DNA from: CANNDT01 sp945876205
GTDB lineage: Bacteria; Acidobacteriota; Vicinamibacteria; Vicinamibacterales; UBA2999
DNA: 49,312 bases
Direction: 5' to 3'
NCBI GenBank assembly: GCA_947503365.1
Contig: CANNDT010000027.1
Location: forward strand, 1-49,312
How positions within the stretch are numbered: position 1 is the stretch's first letter; the number at the start of each line of letters is the position of its first letter. Position numbers and translations under genes: made by a program. Below the pieces are notes generated by a model. It did not search any database. It was not told where the DNA came from and saw only the letters and a program-made list of their open reading frames with translations. Below, one piece after another: positions 27,072 through 36,446 of this stretch.

Positions 27072-27576
27072 GAACGTGTTCGGATCGAGCGCCGGCGACG
27101 CAATCCGCTCGGCCCTCGCCACGGTGGCCGAGCGGAGCTTCTTCGCCCTGGTCGATGCCTGCGACGAGACACATTTCGCGGAGCTCGCCGCCTCGCATGA
27201 GCAGTGGCTCGAGGCCGCCGTGCGATTCGACGAGCCGTCATGCGCGGGCGAGCTGTCGTGCACGCTGCCGGTCGCCCTGGCGACCCAGTTGTTTGCGGCC
27301 TTCGGCGGGATCGATCCGGACGGGCCGCCGCCCGAGTCCGAAGAGCTGTTCGACCTGATTGGCGAGTTCGTCAACATGATCTGCGGGGCGTGGCTCACGC
27401 GCGCCGCCGGTCACCAGGTATTCCGCCTCGGCGGGCCGGTCGTCACGCCGCGCGCCGGCGCCGAATGGATGCGCGCGGCGATCGCGGCCCCGGGATTGAT
27501 GGCCGCCATCGACGATCTACCCTTCGTGATCGAGCTTCGCGCCGGAACGGCTCCATCCCGGACGGCGAGCGTGTAG
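27049..27576 (+). CDS. cheX: CheX/CheC-like CheY phosphatase
   Basis: The 175-residue protein starts at ATG 27049 after GGAGG, inside the end of cheY. It has the CheX/CheC phosphatase pattern ELFDLIGEFVNMICGAWLT, where the Glu and Asn of ExxN normally attack phospho-Asp of CheY. The beta-strand FRLGGPVVTP follows. The match is to one motif copy, as in CheX rather than two-copy CheC. Its location directly after cheY and near cheD fits. Confidence 0.72.
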   Translation: MCSLKLCENVFGSSAGDAIRSALATVAERSFFALVDACDETHFAELAASHEQWLEAAVRFDEPSCAGELSCTLPVALATQLFAAFGGIDPDGPPPESEELFDLIGEFVNMICGAWLTRAAGHQVFRLGGPVVTPRAGAEWMRAAIAAPGLMAAIDDLPFVIELRAGTAPSRTASV

Positions 27577-27589
27577 GCGCCAGCCGACC

Positions 27590-28684
27590 ATGCCGCACCA
27601 GGCCGCCAGGACGCGCATTCTCATCGTCGACGACTCGGCCATCGTGCGGAAGATGCTTGCCGACGCGCTGAGGGGCGAGCCGGACTTCGAGGTGGTCGGG
27701 CTGGCGCCCGACCCGTTCGTCGCACGCGACATGATTCTGCAGCACAAGCCGGATGTGCTGACGCTCGACATCGAGATGCCGCGCATGGACGGCTTGACGT
27801 TCCTGCGCAAGCTCATGGCGCATCACCCACTGCCGGTCATCATTGTCAGCTCGCTGACGCAGGCTGGCTCGGCGGCGAGCCTCGACGCGCTGGCGGCGGG
27901 CGCCATTGACGTGATCGCCAAGCCGGGCGGCCCGCAATCGGTCGGCCAGGTCGCCGACAGGCTGAAGCGGCGAATCCGCGGTCTCAGGACTGGACAACCG
28001 ATGCGCCTGACCGGCGCGCCACCGGCGGAGACGGCGCGTCCCCGGGCGATTCCCGAGGGGAGCGCCCTGGCACGCGCGAAGGGGCTGATCCTCATCGGCG
28101 CGTCCACCGGCGGCACGCAGGCGATCGAGTCGGTGCTCACCCGGCTCACGAGCGATGCGCCGCCGATTCTCATCGTGCAGCACATGCCTGCCGGCTTCAC
28201 CGCGGCCTTCGCCGCGCGGCTCGACGCAGTCTGCCCCATGCGGGTGCTCGAGGCGCAGGGAGGCGAAGTGCTCACGCGCGGCACCGCCTACATCGCGCGA
28301 GGGGACTTTCACATGCTGGTGGAGTCGCACGGCGTGGAGCTGCGCGCCGTCGTACGCGACGGTCCCCAGGTTCACTATCAGCGGCCGGCCGTGGATGTGC
28401 TCTTCCATTCAGCCGCGCGGCTCCGGGGCGTGCCGATCGCCGCGGCGCTGCTGACAGGCATGGGGGTTGACGGGGCCGATGGCATGGTGGCGCTGCGGCA
28501 GGCCGGCGCGGTCACCATTGCCGAGGCCGAGCAGTCGTGTGTCGTGTTCGGGATGCCCAAGGAAGCGATCGCGCGAGGCGGCGCCGTTCACGTCTCGACG
28601 CTGCTTGCCTTGCCCCAGTTGCTGGTTGAATGCCTGGCCGGACGCTCGGGCGCTCGTGCTCCTGCCGCGCCGGTACGCAGCTAA
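27590..28684 (+). CDS. cheB: CheB, chemoreceptor methylesterase
   Basis: The 364-residue protein joins a receiver (VDDSAIVRK, phospho-acceptor Asp60 in LTLDIEMP) to a methylesterase with the triad Ser172 (GASTGG), His198 (QHMPAGF) and Asp294 (GMGVDGADG). It removes methyl groups from receptors when phosphorylated by CheA and completes adaptation with CheR and CheD. It is the last gene of the operon, followed by a hairpin shared with the convergent amidohydrolase. Confidence 0.96.
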   Translation: MPHQAARTRILIVDDSAIVRKMLADALRGEPDFEVVGLAPDPFVARDMILQHKPDVLTLDIEMPRMDGLTFLRKLMAHHPLPVIIVSSLTQAGSAASLDALAAGAIDVIAKPGGPQSVGQVADRLKRRIRGLRTGQPMRLTGAPPAETARPRAIPEGSALARAKGLILIGASTGGTQAIESVLTRLTSDAPPILIVQHMPAGFTAAFAARLDAVCPMRVLEAQGGEVLTRGTAYIARGDFHMLVESHGVELRAVVRDGPQVHYQRPAVDVLFHSAARLRGVPIAAALLTGMGVDGADGMVALRQAGAVTIAEAEQSCVVFGMPKEAIARGGAVHVSTLLALPQLLVECLAGRSGARAPAAPVRS

Positions 28685-28738
28685 GGGATTCAGGTCAGGA
28701 CTCTACTAGGGCGGCAGATACCAGAGCGTGGCGCCGGC

Positions 28739-28760
28739 GCGGCGCGCTCGAACGCGCCGC
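28739..28760. terminator. Bidirectional hairpin between cheB and the amidohydrolase
   Basis: GCGGCGCG (28739-28746) pairs perfectly with CGCGCCGC (28753-28760), 8 bp with a 6-base loop. It lies between two convergent genes (stops at 28684 and 28768). No U-run is seen, so intrinsic strength is uncertain. Confidence 0.6.
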
Positions 28761-28767
28761 GGAGACG

Positions 28768-30147
28768 TCAGTGCGGCGCCTGGAGTGCCCAGCCGGCTCG
28801 CAGCTTCGCGCGGTCGACTTCGTGGCCTCTCAGGAATACCTTCGAGATCCGCCTGGTGTTGGTGATGTCGTCGAGGGGATTGGCGTCGAGGACGACGAAG
28901 TCGGCGCTCTTGCCGGCCGCCACGGTGCCGAGGTCGGCGAGGCCCAGGATCTCGGCCGAGTTGCGCGTGGCGGACTGCAGCACCTGCGCCGGCGTCAGGC
29001 CGGCCGCCACCAGGTTCTCCAGCTCGGCGTGCATCGTCCAACCGACGAACTGATCGCCGGTCTGCCCGCCGCCGTCGGTGCCGACGCCAATCTTCACGCC
29101 CGCGGCCGATAGCGTCCTGACGGTGCGAGCGAGGCGATCCCAGGCGACCTGTCCTTCCTGCACGGCCTGCGGCGTCGGCGTGGCCAGCCGCTTCTGTAAA
29201 CGTTCGATCTGTTCCGGACGCACCGTCTCCGCGATCAGCGGCTGCACAGGATTGATCCACGGCGCCGACACGATCCGTCTCGGCGCGCTGAGCGCGCTGA
29301 GGATGACCGTCTTCGGATGCTGCTTGAAGAGCGTCACCAGCTCGTCATCGACGTCGGTGATCGTGTGCGCAAAGATGTCGATGCCGGCGCGCAGCAGATC
29401 CTTGGCCTCGGATATCCCCGTCGCGTGGACCGCCACGCGCATGCCCCTCTTGTGCGCTTCGTCGAGGATCGCGCCGTAGAGATCGGCGGTGAGGGTCTTG
29501 AGTGTGCCACCTCGCGTGTCGACCCACATCTTGATGATCGGCACTTTGCGTGCTGACAGTTCTTCCACGTTCGCGCGCGCACCCTCGACGGTCGTGACGA
29601 CGTAGGTGGCGTGGTGCTGGTTGGCGGCGCTGATCTCGGCGAGTGGAGCCAGGCCGCGGCCAGCGGTGAGGAACCGCGCGGCGTCCGGATCCTTGCCCGC
29701 CATCAACTCGTCGCGCAGCGTATACGGCAGCTCGCCGAAATCCGACCCCATCGCCTGGCTTGCGGCGACCCCGAAGTATGCGAACCGGTGCATGTGGTCG
29801 ACGATGTTCTCGCGCGTGTAATTCTGGGGACCGTTGGTCAGATCCTTCATGTAGCCGATGTGCGAGTGCGCATCGACCAGCGCCGGGATGACCGTCTTGC
29901 CGGTCAGATCGACGCGCGTCGCGCCGGCAGGGGCCTGCACCCCGCCCTTGAGGCCGATGCGTACGAACCGGTTGCCCTGCACGAGAAACGCGGAGCTCTC
30001 AATTGGCGCGCTGCCATCGCCCGTGATCAGGCGGGCGCCTTCGTAGAGGACGGTCCGGCCTGGCGCGCCGGGAGCCTGTCCCGATGCCGGCGCCCAAGTA
30101 AGCGCGAGCGCCGCGGCAACGACGAAGAGCCAGATGCATGTTTTCAT
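28768..30147 (-). CDS. Exported amidohydrolase (imidazolonepropionase-like)
   Basis: ATG 30147 is preferred: a signal peptide follows (CIWLFVVAAALALTWAPASG) and the frame beyond it lacks homology. The 459-residue protein has the metal-dependent hydrolase pattern: VDAHSHIGYM, the lysine region IIKMWVDTRGG, VAVHATGISEAKDL, FAHTITDVDDEL and GTDGGGQTGDQF. The C-terminal part LADLGTVAAGKSADFVVLDANPL is the composite beta-sandwich typical of the family. It probably cleaves a cyclic or secondary amide in the periplasm; the substrate is unknown. It separates the che operon from the hybrid-kinase genes. Confidence 0.9.
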   Translation of the reverse strand: MKTCIWLFVVAAALALTWAPASGQAPGAPGRTVLYEGARLITGDGSAPIESSAFLVQGNRFVRIGLKGGVQAPAGATRVDLTGKTVIPALVDAHSHIGYMKDLTNGPQNYTRENIVDHMHRFAYFGVAASQAMGSDFGELPYTLRDELMAGKDPDAARFLTAGRGLAPLAEISAANQHHATYVVTTVEGARANVEELSARKVPIIKMWVDTRGGTLKTLTADLYGAILDEAHKRGMRVAVHATGISEAKDLLRAGIDIFAHTITDVDDELVTLFKQHPKTVILSALSAPRRIVSAPWINPVQPLIAETVRPEQIERLQKRLATPTPQAVQEGQVAWDRLARTVRTLSAAGVKIGVGTDGGGQTGDQFVGWTMHAELENLVAAGLTPAQVLQSATRNSAEILGLADLGTVAAGKSADFVVLDANPLDDITNTRRISKVFLRGHEVDRAKLRAGWALQAPH

Positions 30148-30377
30148 GGCGTGAACTCTGCTCGATGCGAACGCCGCGAGCCTACCGGTTTCGGTGTGGG
30201 GAGGCAAGGTGGCGAGCGCGCCTCGCCCGTGTCGGGATTCCGACCAGGATCCAGAGCCCCGGCCCCCAGGCCGCGCTTGGCGGCCCCGCCGGCAGCGCGG
30301 ACGCGCCCAGCCGATCCGGGCATCGTCCTTGCTGCCCACAGGTGCTTGCGTTCTGATTTCCGGCGCCGAGAGACACG

Positions 30378-33300
30378 ATGACACTGCGACTCACGTCACG
30401 AATCGTCCTGAGCTTCGTGCTCTTCGCGGCCGCGCTGGTGGCAACCGTCACCGTCGTCGCGTATCGCCGCGGGAGCGCAGACCTCGAGGCTGCCGCCGCC
30501 TCGGAAGTACTCGCCGTGGCGAACGAAAAGGGGATGGCGCTGGCTGCGTGGATCGACGCGCGCCTGCGAGACGTCAACGAGCTCACCACGGCTGTCGATC
30601 TGACGGAGAGGGTCGGCCTCCTTGTCGCGGCAACTCCCGCGTCCACGGAGGCGCGCTCCCTGCGGCTGCGCATTGTGCGAGACCTGACGCCGTTCACCAG
30701 CGGTCCTCGCGCCGTGTTCGCCGAGATGTCTGTTATCGACGGGCGAAGCGGAATCGTGCTGGCGTCGACCACCCCGACTGAAGAAGGCAAGACGAAGAGC
30801 AGCAGTCCCTATCTGGACAAAGGCAGGAACGGCACCTTCCTGCTGGGGCCCTACTACTCCCTCGCGCTCAAGAGTCCGGCGATGATCATCTCGGGTCCAG
30901 TCCGCTCGGCCGACGGGTCGCTGCTCGCGGTGCTGACCGGACGCCTGCGCCTCGGCGGGCTGGAGGCCGTTGCTCAACGCCGGACGGGCTTGCACGAGTC
31001 GGAGGATGCATTCCTCTTCAACGGCGACGGCGCGATCGTGTCGCAGCCGCGCCTCGCCAGCGAGCCCACAGTGCTGCGGCGGAGTGTTACCGGCGACATG
31101 GTGACGCGTTGCATCGCCGGTACCGGCCGTTCGGATCTCTCTACTGACTATCGCGGCGAGCAGGTGATCAGGGCCTGTCGATGGCTGGCCAAGTACCAGA
31201 TCGGAATCATCGCCAAGATCGACCAGGCCGAGGCGTTCGCCCCGGCCAGCGCGTTCGGACTGTCGATGCTGCGGATTGGCGGCCTGGCGCTGGCCGTCTC
31301 GGTCGGTTTCGCACTGCTGCTCGCGCGCAGGATTACACGTCCGTTGCGCGTGATGCGCGAGGGCGTGAAGGATTTTGCCCTGGGGCAGGCCTCCGAGCCG
31401 CTGCCGGAATCCTCTGGCGACGAGCTCGGACTCCTGGCCCGCGAGTTCAACGCGATGGCGCACGCGATCGGCCGGAAGGAAGCCGAGCTTCGCCAGGTGG
31501 CGGAGGAACTGGACGAGCGGGTACGGCAGCGCACGGCGGAGCTCGCGCGGGCGCAGGAGGTCGCCGGCGTCGGGAGCTGGGAGTGGGACGTGGTTCACAA
31601 CGGCGTGACCTGGTCGGACCAGATGTTCCAGATCTTCGGCCTCGCCGCCGGCGCGTGCATACCGAGCTACGAGCGGTACCTCGACTGCGTGCATCCTGAC
31701 GACCGGCAGCGCGCGGTCGAGTGGGTCAATTCCGTCGTGACGACCAAGACACGCGGCAGCCTCGACATTCGCATCGTTCGTCAGGACGGCGAAGTGCGTG
31801 AGATACGCGGCTACGCGGATGTTGTTCTCGGCGCCGCCGGCACTGTCATGACGGTGGTCGGCACATCCCAGGACGTCACCGAGAGCGTGCGGGCGGATGA
31901 GGAGTTGCGGCAGGCCAAGGCCGCCGCTGAAGCCGCCAACATGGCGAAGAGCGAATTTCTCGCCACGATGAGCCACGAAATCAGGACGCCGATGAACGGT
32001 GTCATCGGCGCGGTCGGCCTGTTGCTCGACGGCGGGCTCACGCCGCGACAGCGCGAGTTGGCCGCCATCGCGCAATCGAGCGCCCATTCGCTGCTCAACA
32101 TCATCAACGACATTCTCGACCTGTCGAAGATCGAGGCCGGCAAGGTCGTGATCGATCGGACGCCGTTCGATGCGCTGGCAACGGTCGAGGACGTGGGCCG
32201 CATGTTCGCGTGGCGCGCGGCGGAGAAGCGCCTCGACCTGGTGCTGCGCTACGCGCCGGATGCGCGGCGCCGGTTCGTCGGCGACGCCGACAGGCTTCGG
32301 CAGGTGCTGGTGAATCTGGTCGGCAACGCGATCAAGTTCTGCGAACGCGGGCACGTCCTCGTCAGCGTGGAGGAGGAGCCCAGCACGCAGGGTCAGGCGC
32401 TGGCGATGCTGCGCGTCACGGTCGAGGACAGCGGTATCGGCATCCCGCCCGAGGCGGCCAGCCGCCTCTTCGAACGCTTCATGCAGGCCGATGCCTCGAC
32501 CACCCGGCGTTTCGGCGGAACGGGCCTGGGCCTGGCGATTTGCAGGCGCCTGGTCGAGTTGATGGGCGGTGACATCGGCGTCACCAGCCGCGTCGGCGAA
32601 GGCTCGACCTTCTGGTTCACGCTCCCGCTGACGGCGGACGCGAGCGTCGCGCCCTTCCCGACGGCGGTGGACATGACCGCCACACGTGTGCTGGTGGTTG
32701 ACGACGGCGCCGCGAACTGCCGTGTGATGGATGAGCAGATGCGTGCCTGGAACATTCGCAGCGGCGCGGCGGGTTCCGCCCGCGAGGCGCTGGCCGTCCT
32801 CACGGCCGCCGCGGCCGCCGGCGACCCATATGCCATCGTGATCATCGACCATGGCCCGCCCGAACTGGACGGCATCGGCCTGGCCAAGGCCATCAACGAG
32901 GGGCAGGCGTTGGGTCAGCCCGCGCTCATCCTGATGGCGTCGACCCTCGACAAGGATCCGGAGACGCTGTGCCGTGAGACCGGCTTCGCCGGCTCCCTCG
33001 TCAAGCCCGTGCGGTCGTCCGCGCTTCTTGACGCGCTCGTCTCGGCTCGTGCGGGGCAGTTCGAGGGCCTCGATGAGAGTCGCGCCACGCGTTGCGTTGA
33101 GGTCACCGCCTCGCCCAGCCGGCCACGCTTCAGGGGCCGGGTGCTCGTCGCCGACGACAATGCGACGAACCGGCGCGTGGCGCAGATCGCGCTCGAAGGC
33201 CTCGGCTGTTCCGTGGAGCTGGTTTCCAACGGCGCGGAGGCTCTGGCAGAGGTTCAGCGACGGACCTACGACCTCGTGTTCATGGATTGCGAAATGCCGG

Positions 33301-33962
33301 TGATGGACGGCTTCGAGGCGACCGGCAGGATTCGTGCGCTCGACGCTCGCCTCCCGCGCACCCCCGTCGTGGCGATGACGGCGAGGGCGCTCTCTGGCGA
33401 CCGCGAGAAATGTCTGGCCGCCGGGATGGATGATTACCTGAGCAAGCCGGTCCACCTGGAGGCGCTGATCGACACGCTCGGACGCTGGCTGCCCATCGAG
33501 GCGGGGACGACGCCCCCCGGCGAGCCTTCGGCTCGGACGCCGCAGCAGCCGGAACGCCCGGACGCCGCTCGTGCGCCCGCGGCCGCTGACGCGATCGACC
33601 GGGCGGTGCTCGAGCGGCTGAGGACGCTGGCGCAGGCGACCGCGCCGGCACTGTTCGCGCAGGTCGTCGATGCATTTCTGGCGGACGCCACGGCTCATAT
33701 CGCCGCGCTCAAGGACGCGGCGGCGCGCCACGACAGGGTGAGCCTCGAACGGAAGGCGCATGCGCTCCGTGGAGCGAGCCTGAACATCGGCGCGACAACG
33801 ATGGCTCGTGTGAACCGGCAGCTCGAGGCCGTGGACGAGGCGGGCGGGTGGGAGGCGGTCCCTTCGCTGCTGGCCCAACTGGAGTCGGAGCTCCAGCGCG
33901 TGCGGGCTGAAATCGAGCCGGAGCTGGACAGGGAACAGGCCGTTGAAAATACTGATCGCTGA
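30378..33962 (+). CDS. Membrane hybrid histidine kinase (Cache-HAMP-PAS-HK-REC-REC-Hpt)
   Basis: The 1194-residue kinase has TM1 (about 10-30), a periplasmic sensor of about 260 residues that looks Cache-like, TM2 (about 296-316), HAMP, PAS (about 395-510), HisKA with His533 in TMSHEIRTPMNGVIG, an ATPase domain (NLVGNAIKF near 648, GGTGLGLAICRRLV near 713), a first receiver (VLVVDDG, IIDHGPPELDG), a second receiver with MDCEMPVMDG (phospho-acceptor about 969) and an Hpt with His1127 in KAHALRGASLNIG. Phosphate likely runs through receiver and Hpt to the response regulator that overlaps its end by 20 bases. The sensed signal is unknown. Confidence 0.93.
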   Translation: MTLRLTSRIVLSFVLFAAALVATVTVVAYRRGSADLEAAAASEVLAVANEKGMALAAWIDARLRDVNELTTAVDLTERVGLLVAATPASTEARSLRLRIVRDLTPFTSGPRAVFAEMSVIDGRSGIVLASTTPTEEGKTKSSSPYLDKGRNGTFLLGPYYSLALKSPAMIISGPVRSADGSLLAVLTGRLRLGGLEAVAQRRTGLHESEDAFLFNGDGAIVSQPRLASEPTVLRRSVTGDMVTRCIAGTGRSDLSTDYRGEQVIRACRWLAKYQIGIIAKIDQAEAFAPASAFGLSMLRIGGLALAVSVGFALLLARRITRPLRVMREGVKDFALGQASEPLPESSGDELGLLAREFNAMAHAIGRKEAELRQVAEELDERVRQRTAELARAQEVAGVGSWEWDVVHNGVTWSDQMFQIFGLAAGACIPSYERYLDCVHPDDRQRAVEWVNSVVTTKTRGSLDIRIVRQDGEVREIRGYADVVLGAAGTVMTVVGTSQDVTESVRADEELRQAKAAAEAANMAKSEFLATMSHEIRTPMNGVIGAVGLLLDGGLTPRQRELAAIAQSSAHSLLNIINDILDLSKIEAGKVVIDRTPFDALATVEDVGRMFAWRAAEKRLDLVLRYAPDARRRFVGDADRLRQVLVNLVGNAIKFCERGHVLVSVEEEPSTQGQALAMLRVTVEDSGIGIPPEAASRLFERFMQADASTTRRFGGTGLGLAICRRLVELMGGDIGVTSRVGEGSTFWFTLPLTADASVAPFPTAVDMTATRVLVVDDGAANCRVMDEQMRAWNIRSGAAGSAREALAVLTAAAAAGDPYAIVIIDHGPPELDGIGLAKAINEGQALGQPALILMASTLDKDPETLCRETGFAGSLVKPVRSSALLDALVSARAGQFEGLDESRATRCVEVTASPSRPRFRGRVLVADDNATNRRVAQIALEGLGCSVELVSNGAEALAEVQRRTYDLVFMDCEMPVMDGFEATGRIRALDARLPRTPVVAMTARALSGDREKCLAAGMDDYLSKPVHLEALIDTLGRWLPIEAGTTPPGEPSARTPQQPERPDAARAPAAADAIDRAVLERLRTLAQATAPALFAQVVDAFLADATAHIAALKDAAARHDRVSLERKAHALRGASLNIGATTMARVNRQLEAVDEAGGWEAVPSLLAQLESELQRVRAEIEPELDREQAVENTDR

Positions 33963-34494
33963 AGACGATACGTCCTCACGTCTGGTGCTGGAGGCCATAC
34001 TCCGGAAGGCCGGCCATGAGGTCGTGGCCACCGAGGACGGCCGGCACGCCTGGGACGCCTGGCAAGAACAGTCCTTTCCCGTCCTCGTGTCCGACTGGCG
34101 GATGCCCGCTATCGATGGTCTCGAGCTCTGTCGCAGGATTCGCCAGATGGGCAGCCCGAGCTACACCTACGTGATCCTGCTGACGGCCCATGGCGGGAAG
34201 GCCAATTATCTGGAAGCCATGGACGCCGGGGCGGACGATTTTCTAGGGAAACCGGTCGACGAGGACGCACTCGTGGCCCGGCTGCATGTGGCCGAGCGCA
34301 TCCTCGGCCTGCGGGAGCACGTCAAACGCCTGGAAGGCTTCCTGTCCATCTGCTCCTACTGCAAGAAGATTCGGGACGCCAGCCAATGGAGACAGATGGA
34401 GAGCTACGTGGCGGAACACTCCGCCGCCGAATTCAGTCACGGCATCTGCCCGGACTGTCTGGCCAAAGTCAAGGACGAGTACGGGCTGACGTAA
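33943..34494 (+). CDS. Response regulator with C-terminal cysteine-containing domain
   Basis: The start is TTG 33943, inside the kinase end, with AGGGA upstream. Residues 1-120 form a receiver: AEDDTSSRLVL, Asp in VLVSDWRMPAIDG and KPVDEDALV. The tail carries CSYCKKIRDASQW and FSHGICPDCLAKV, a two-CxxC motif common at the C termini of such regulators, with probable metal binding. No DNA-binding domain is seen. It is most likely the phosphate sink or output partner of the hybrid kinase. Confidence 0.88.
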   Translation: MKILIAEDDTSSRLVLEAILRKAGHEVVATEDGRHAWDAWQEQSFPVLVSDWRMPAIDGLELCRRIRQMGSPSYTYVILLTAHGGKANYLEAMDAGADDFLGKPVDEDALVARLHVAERILGLREHVKRLEGFLSICSYCKKIRDASQWRQMESYVAEHSAAEFSHGICPDCLAKVKDEYGLT

Positions 34495-34514
34495 CCGGCG
34501 GACGCCGCGTCACG

Positions 34515-35558
34515 TCACAACTTCCCTTGGAATGCGTTGGAAGCAGACAGGCACTTGATGATGGCTGCCGGCATCTCTTTCAAGGACACGATGTGTTCCA
34601 CCGCGCCAGCCTCAATCGCCGCTCTTGGCATGGCAAACATCTTGGAGCTGGCCTGGTCCTGGGCAAAGGTTGTCGCGCCCGCTTTCAGCATGCTCAACAG
34701 GCCTTCCGCGCCGTCCGAGCCCATACCCGTCAAGACAATGCCAATGGCATTGGCTCCAACGGTCCTGGCGACCGAATGGAACAGCACATCCACGCTGGGC
34801 TTGCACGAGTGAACCGGAGGCGTATCCACAAGGTCTGTCACGTACGACCCTTGAGCTGATTTCCTGACGGCCAGGTGCTTTCCGCCAGGGGCCAGGAACG
34901 CCGTTCCAGGCTTGAGCCGCTCTCCCCCTTCGGCCTGTTGCACATGGATTTGACTGATCTTGTTCAGCCGAGACGCGTAATCCGCGGAGAAGGTCGGCGG
35001 GACATGCAGCGTGATCACCATCGGCGGCATATTGCCCGGTAATTGGCTCATGAGATCGGCAATGGCCTCCGTGCCCCCGAATGAGGCTCCGACAGCCACC
35101 ACCGTGGAATCCGAGAACTCCTGGTGAAGGTTGAGCTGAGCAGAGACACTTCTCAATCTCTCATAAACACTGTTGTCCAGGCGCTTGAGCAAGCAGTACG
35201 CGGTGGCCCGCTCCATCGACGCGATCAGTTCGCTGTTCGAAAAAGGCTTGTCAAGGAAGTCAAAGGCTCCCGTCTTCAAAGCCGTGACGGCGACTTCCTT
35301 GTCGCCGTAGCCGGTCATGAGAATGACCGGGATGTGCGGGTGTTGTTCTCGAACTCGTGCGAGCAGTACCAAGCCACTGTCACCGGGCATTCGCACATCA
35401 GTGATTATGACATCCGGTTCACTGAGCGATATCTTCTGTAACGCCTCGTCCGTGGACCGGGCGGTGACGACGTCATACATCTTGCCCAGAACAGCTGAGA
35501 CAAGGTGCAGCATTCCGGGCTCATCATCGACAGCGAGAACGCTGATGCCAAGGCTCAC
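34515..35558 (-). CDS. Second CheB-type methylesterase with NtrC-like receiver
   Basis: The 347-residue protein pairs a receiver of NtrC style (VDDEPGMLHLVSAVL, Asp54 in IITDVRMPGDSG, LDKPFSNSEL) with a methylesterase carrying Ser159 (GASFGGT), His185 (LHVPPTF) and Asp282 (GMGSDGAEG). All catalytic residues are kept, but flanks differ from the operon CheB (GAST is GASF, QHMP is LHVP). Its base composition looks lower in GC than its neighbours, suggesting separate origin. It converges with the response regulator (20 bases apart). It may serve another receptor cluster or a non-chemotaxis pathway. Confidence 0.88.
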   Translation of the reverse strand: MSLGISVLAVDDEPGMLHLVSAVLGKMYDVVTARSTDEALQKISLSEPDVIITDVRMPGDSGLVLLARVREQHPHIPVILMTGYGDKEVAVTALKTGAFDFLDKPFSNSELIASMERATAYCLLKRLDNSVYERLRSVSAQLNLHQEFSDSTVVAVGASFGGTEAIADLMSQLPGNMPPMVITLHVPPTFSADYASRLNKISQIHVQQAEGGERLKPGTAFLAPGGKHLAVRKSAQGSYVTDLVDTPPVHSCKPSVDVLFHSVARTVGANAIGIVLTGMGSDGAEGLLSMLKAGATTFAQDQASSKMFAMPRAAIEAGAVEHIVSLKEMPAAIIKCLSASNAFQGKL

Positions 35559-35693
35559 GACGAGGCTTCCGTTGAGAGGTTCGTTTGCATGAATGTTCGA
35601 GGGGCTGGAGGCGAGTAGAGGTTAGAACGGTTGTTCAATCTACCACAAGCGCCGCGCCACCTGATTTGGCCGACTGCGAACGCCCGCCTGGTG

Positions 35694-35699
35694 TATAAG
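35694..35699 (+). promoter_or_regulatory. Candidate -10 box (TATAAG), leaderless start
   Basis: TATAAG ends 8 bases before ATG 35708, with no ribosome-binding site between. The pattern repeats that at 1918 and 12673. No -35 hexamer is convincing. Confidence 0.35.
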
Positions 35700-35707
35700 A
35701 GGGCCCG

Positions 35708-36436
35708 ATGAGTGATCAGCCCATGAAGGACCACGATGTCGGCCGCCGCGACTTTCTTCGAAAGGCCGTTGCCGGCGGTGTCGCCGCGACGACCACGGCG
35801 CTTGCGCCACCGGCGCTGGCGCAGCAGCCCGCCGCGGCCGCTCCCGCGCAGGAAGCGCCGACGGCCGCCTATGAGTTCCTGAATCTCGACGAGCAGGCCT
35901 TCGTCGAGGCGCTGGTCAATCATATGATTCCCGCGGACGGCCTGACCCCGAAGGGCACCGATCTGGGCATCAACGTCTACATCGACCGAGCGCTCGGCGG
36001 CGCCTGGGGCAAGGGCGACCGTTTGGACATGCAGGGGCCCTGGAAGATCGGCCAGCCGGGCCAGGGCTACCAGCTGCCGCTGACGCCCGCACAGCTCTAT
36101 CGCGCCGGCATCGAAGCGACCAACGCCTACTGCGTCAGGACCTACAAGAAGACGTTCGACAAGATCGACGCGACGCAGCGTGAAGACGTGCTCATCGGAC
36201 TCTCCACCGGCAAGATCGATCTCGGCGCGCTGCCCACCCGCACCTTCTGGACGACGGTCTATCAAACCGTGATGGAAGGCATGTTCGCGGATCCGATCTA
36301 CGGCGGCAACCGCGGCAAGGCGGGATGGAAGTTGATCGGGTTCCCGGGCGCGCTCGCCGTCAATCGCGAGAACGTCGAGAAGTATCGCGACAAGCCCTTC
36401 CCGACCGATCCGCTCGGCATTGCGGACATGAGCTAA
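35708..36436 (+). CDS. Tat-exported gluconate 2-dehydrogenase subunit 3-family protein
   Basis: The 242-residue protein begins with a Tat motif (RRDFLRKAVAGG) and an Ala-rich leader to about residue 40. The body LNLDEQAFVEALVNHMIPADG and GINVYIDRALGG is typical for subunit 3 of membrane-bound gluconate-type dehydrogenases. Subunit 3 chaperones or carries the flavoprotein across the membrane. The flavoprotein gene starts 10 bases downstream and the cytochrome after it, so the three form a periplasmic sugar or alcohol dehydrogenase. Confidence 0.88.
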   Translation: MSDQPMKDHDVGRRDFLRKAVAGGVAATTTALAPPALAQQPAAAAPAQEAPTAAYEFLNLDEQAFVEALVNHMIPADGLTPKGTDLGINVYIDRALGGAWGKGDRLDMQGPWKIGQPGQGYQLPLTPAQLYRAGIEATNAYCVRTYKKTFDKIDATQREDVLIGLSTGKIDLGALPTRTFWTTVYQTVMEGMFADPIYGGNRGKAGWKLIGFPGALAVNRENVEKYRDKPFPTDPLGIADMS

Positions 36437-36446
36437 CGAGGACGAC

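Noticed and set aside
30396..34031. 1211-residue open frame on the minus strand
   Set aside because: Fully antisense to the hybrid kinase, whose HK, receiver and Hpt motifs are clear; the minus frame has no motif.
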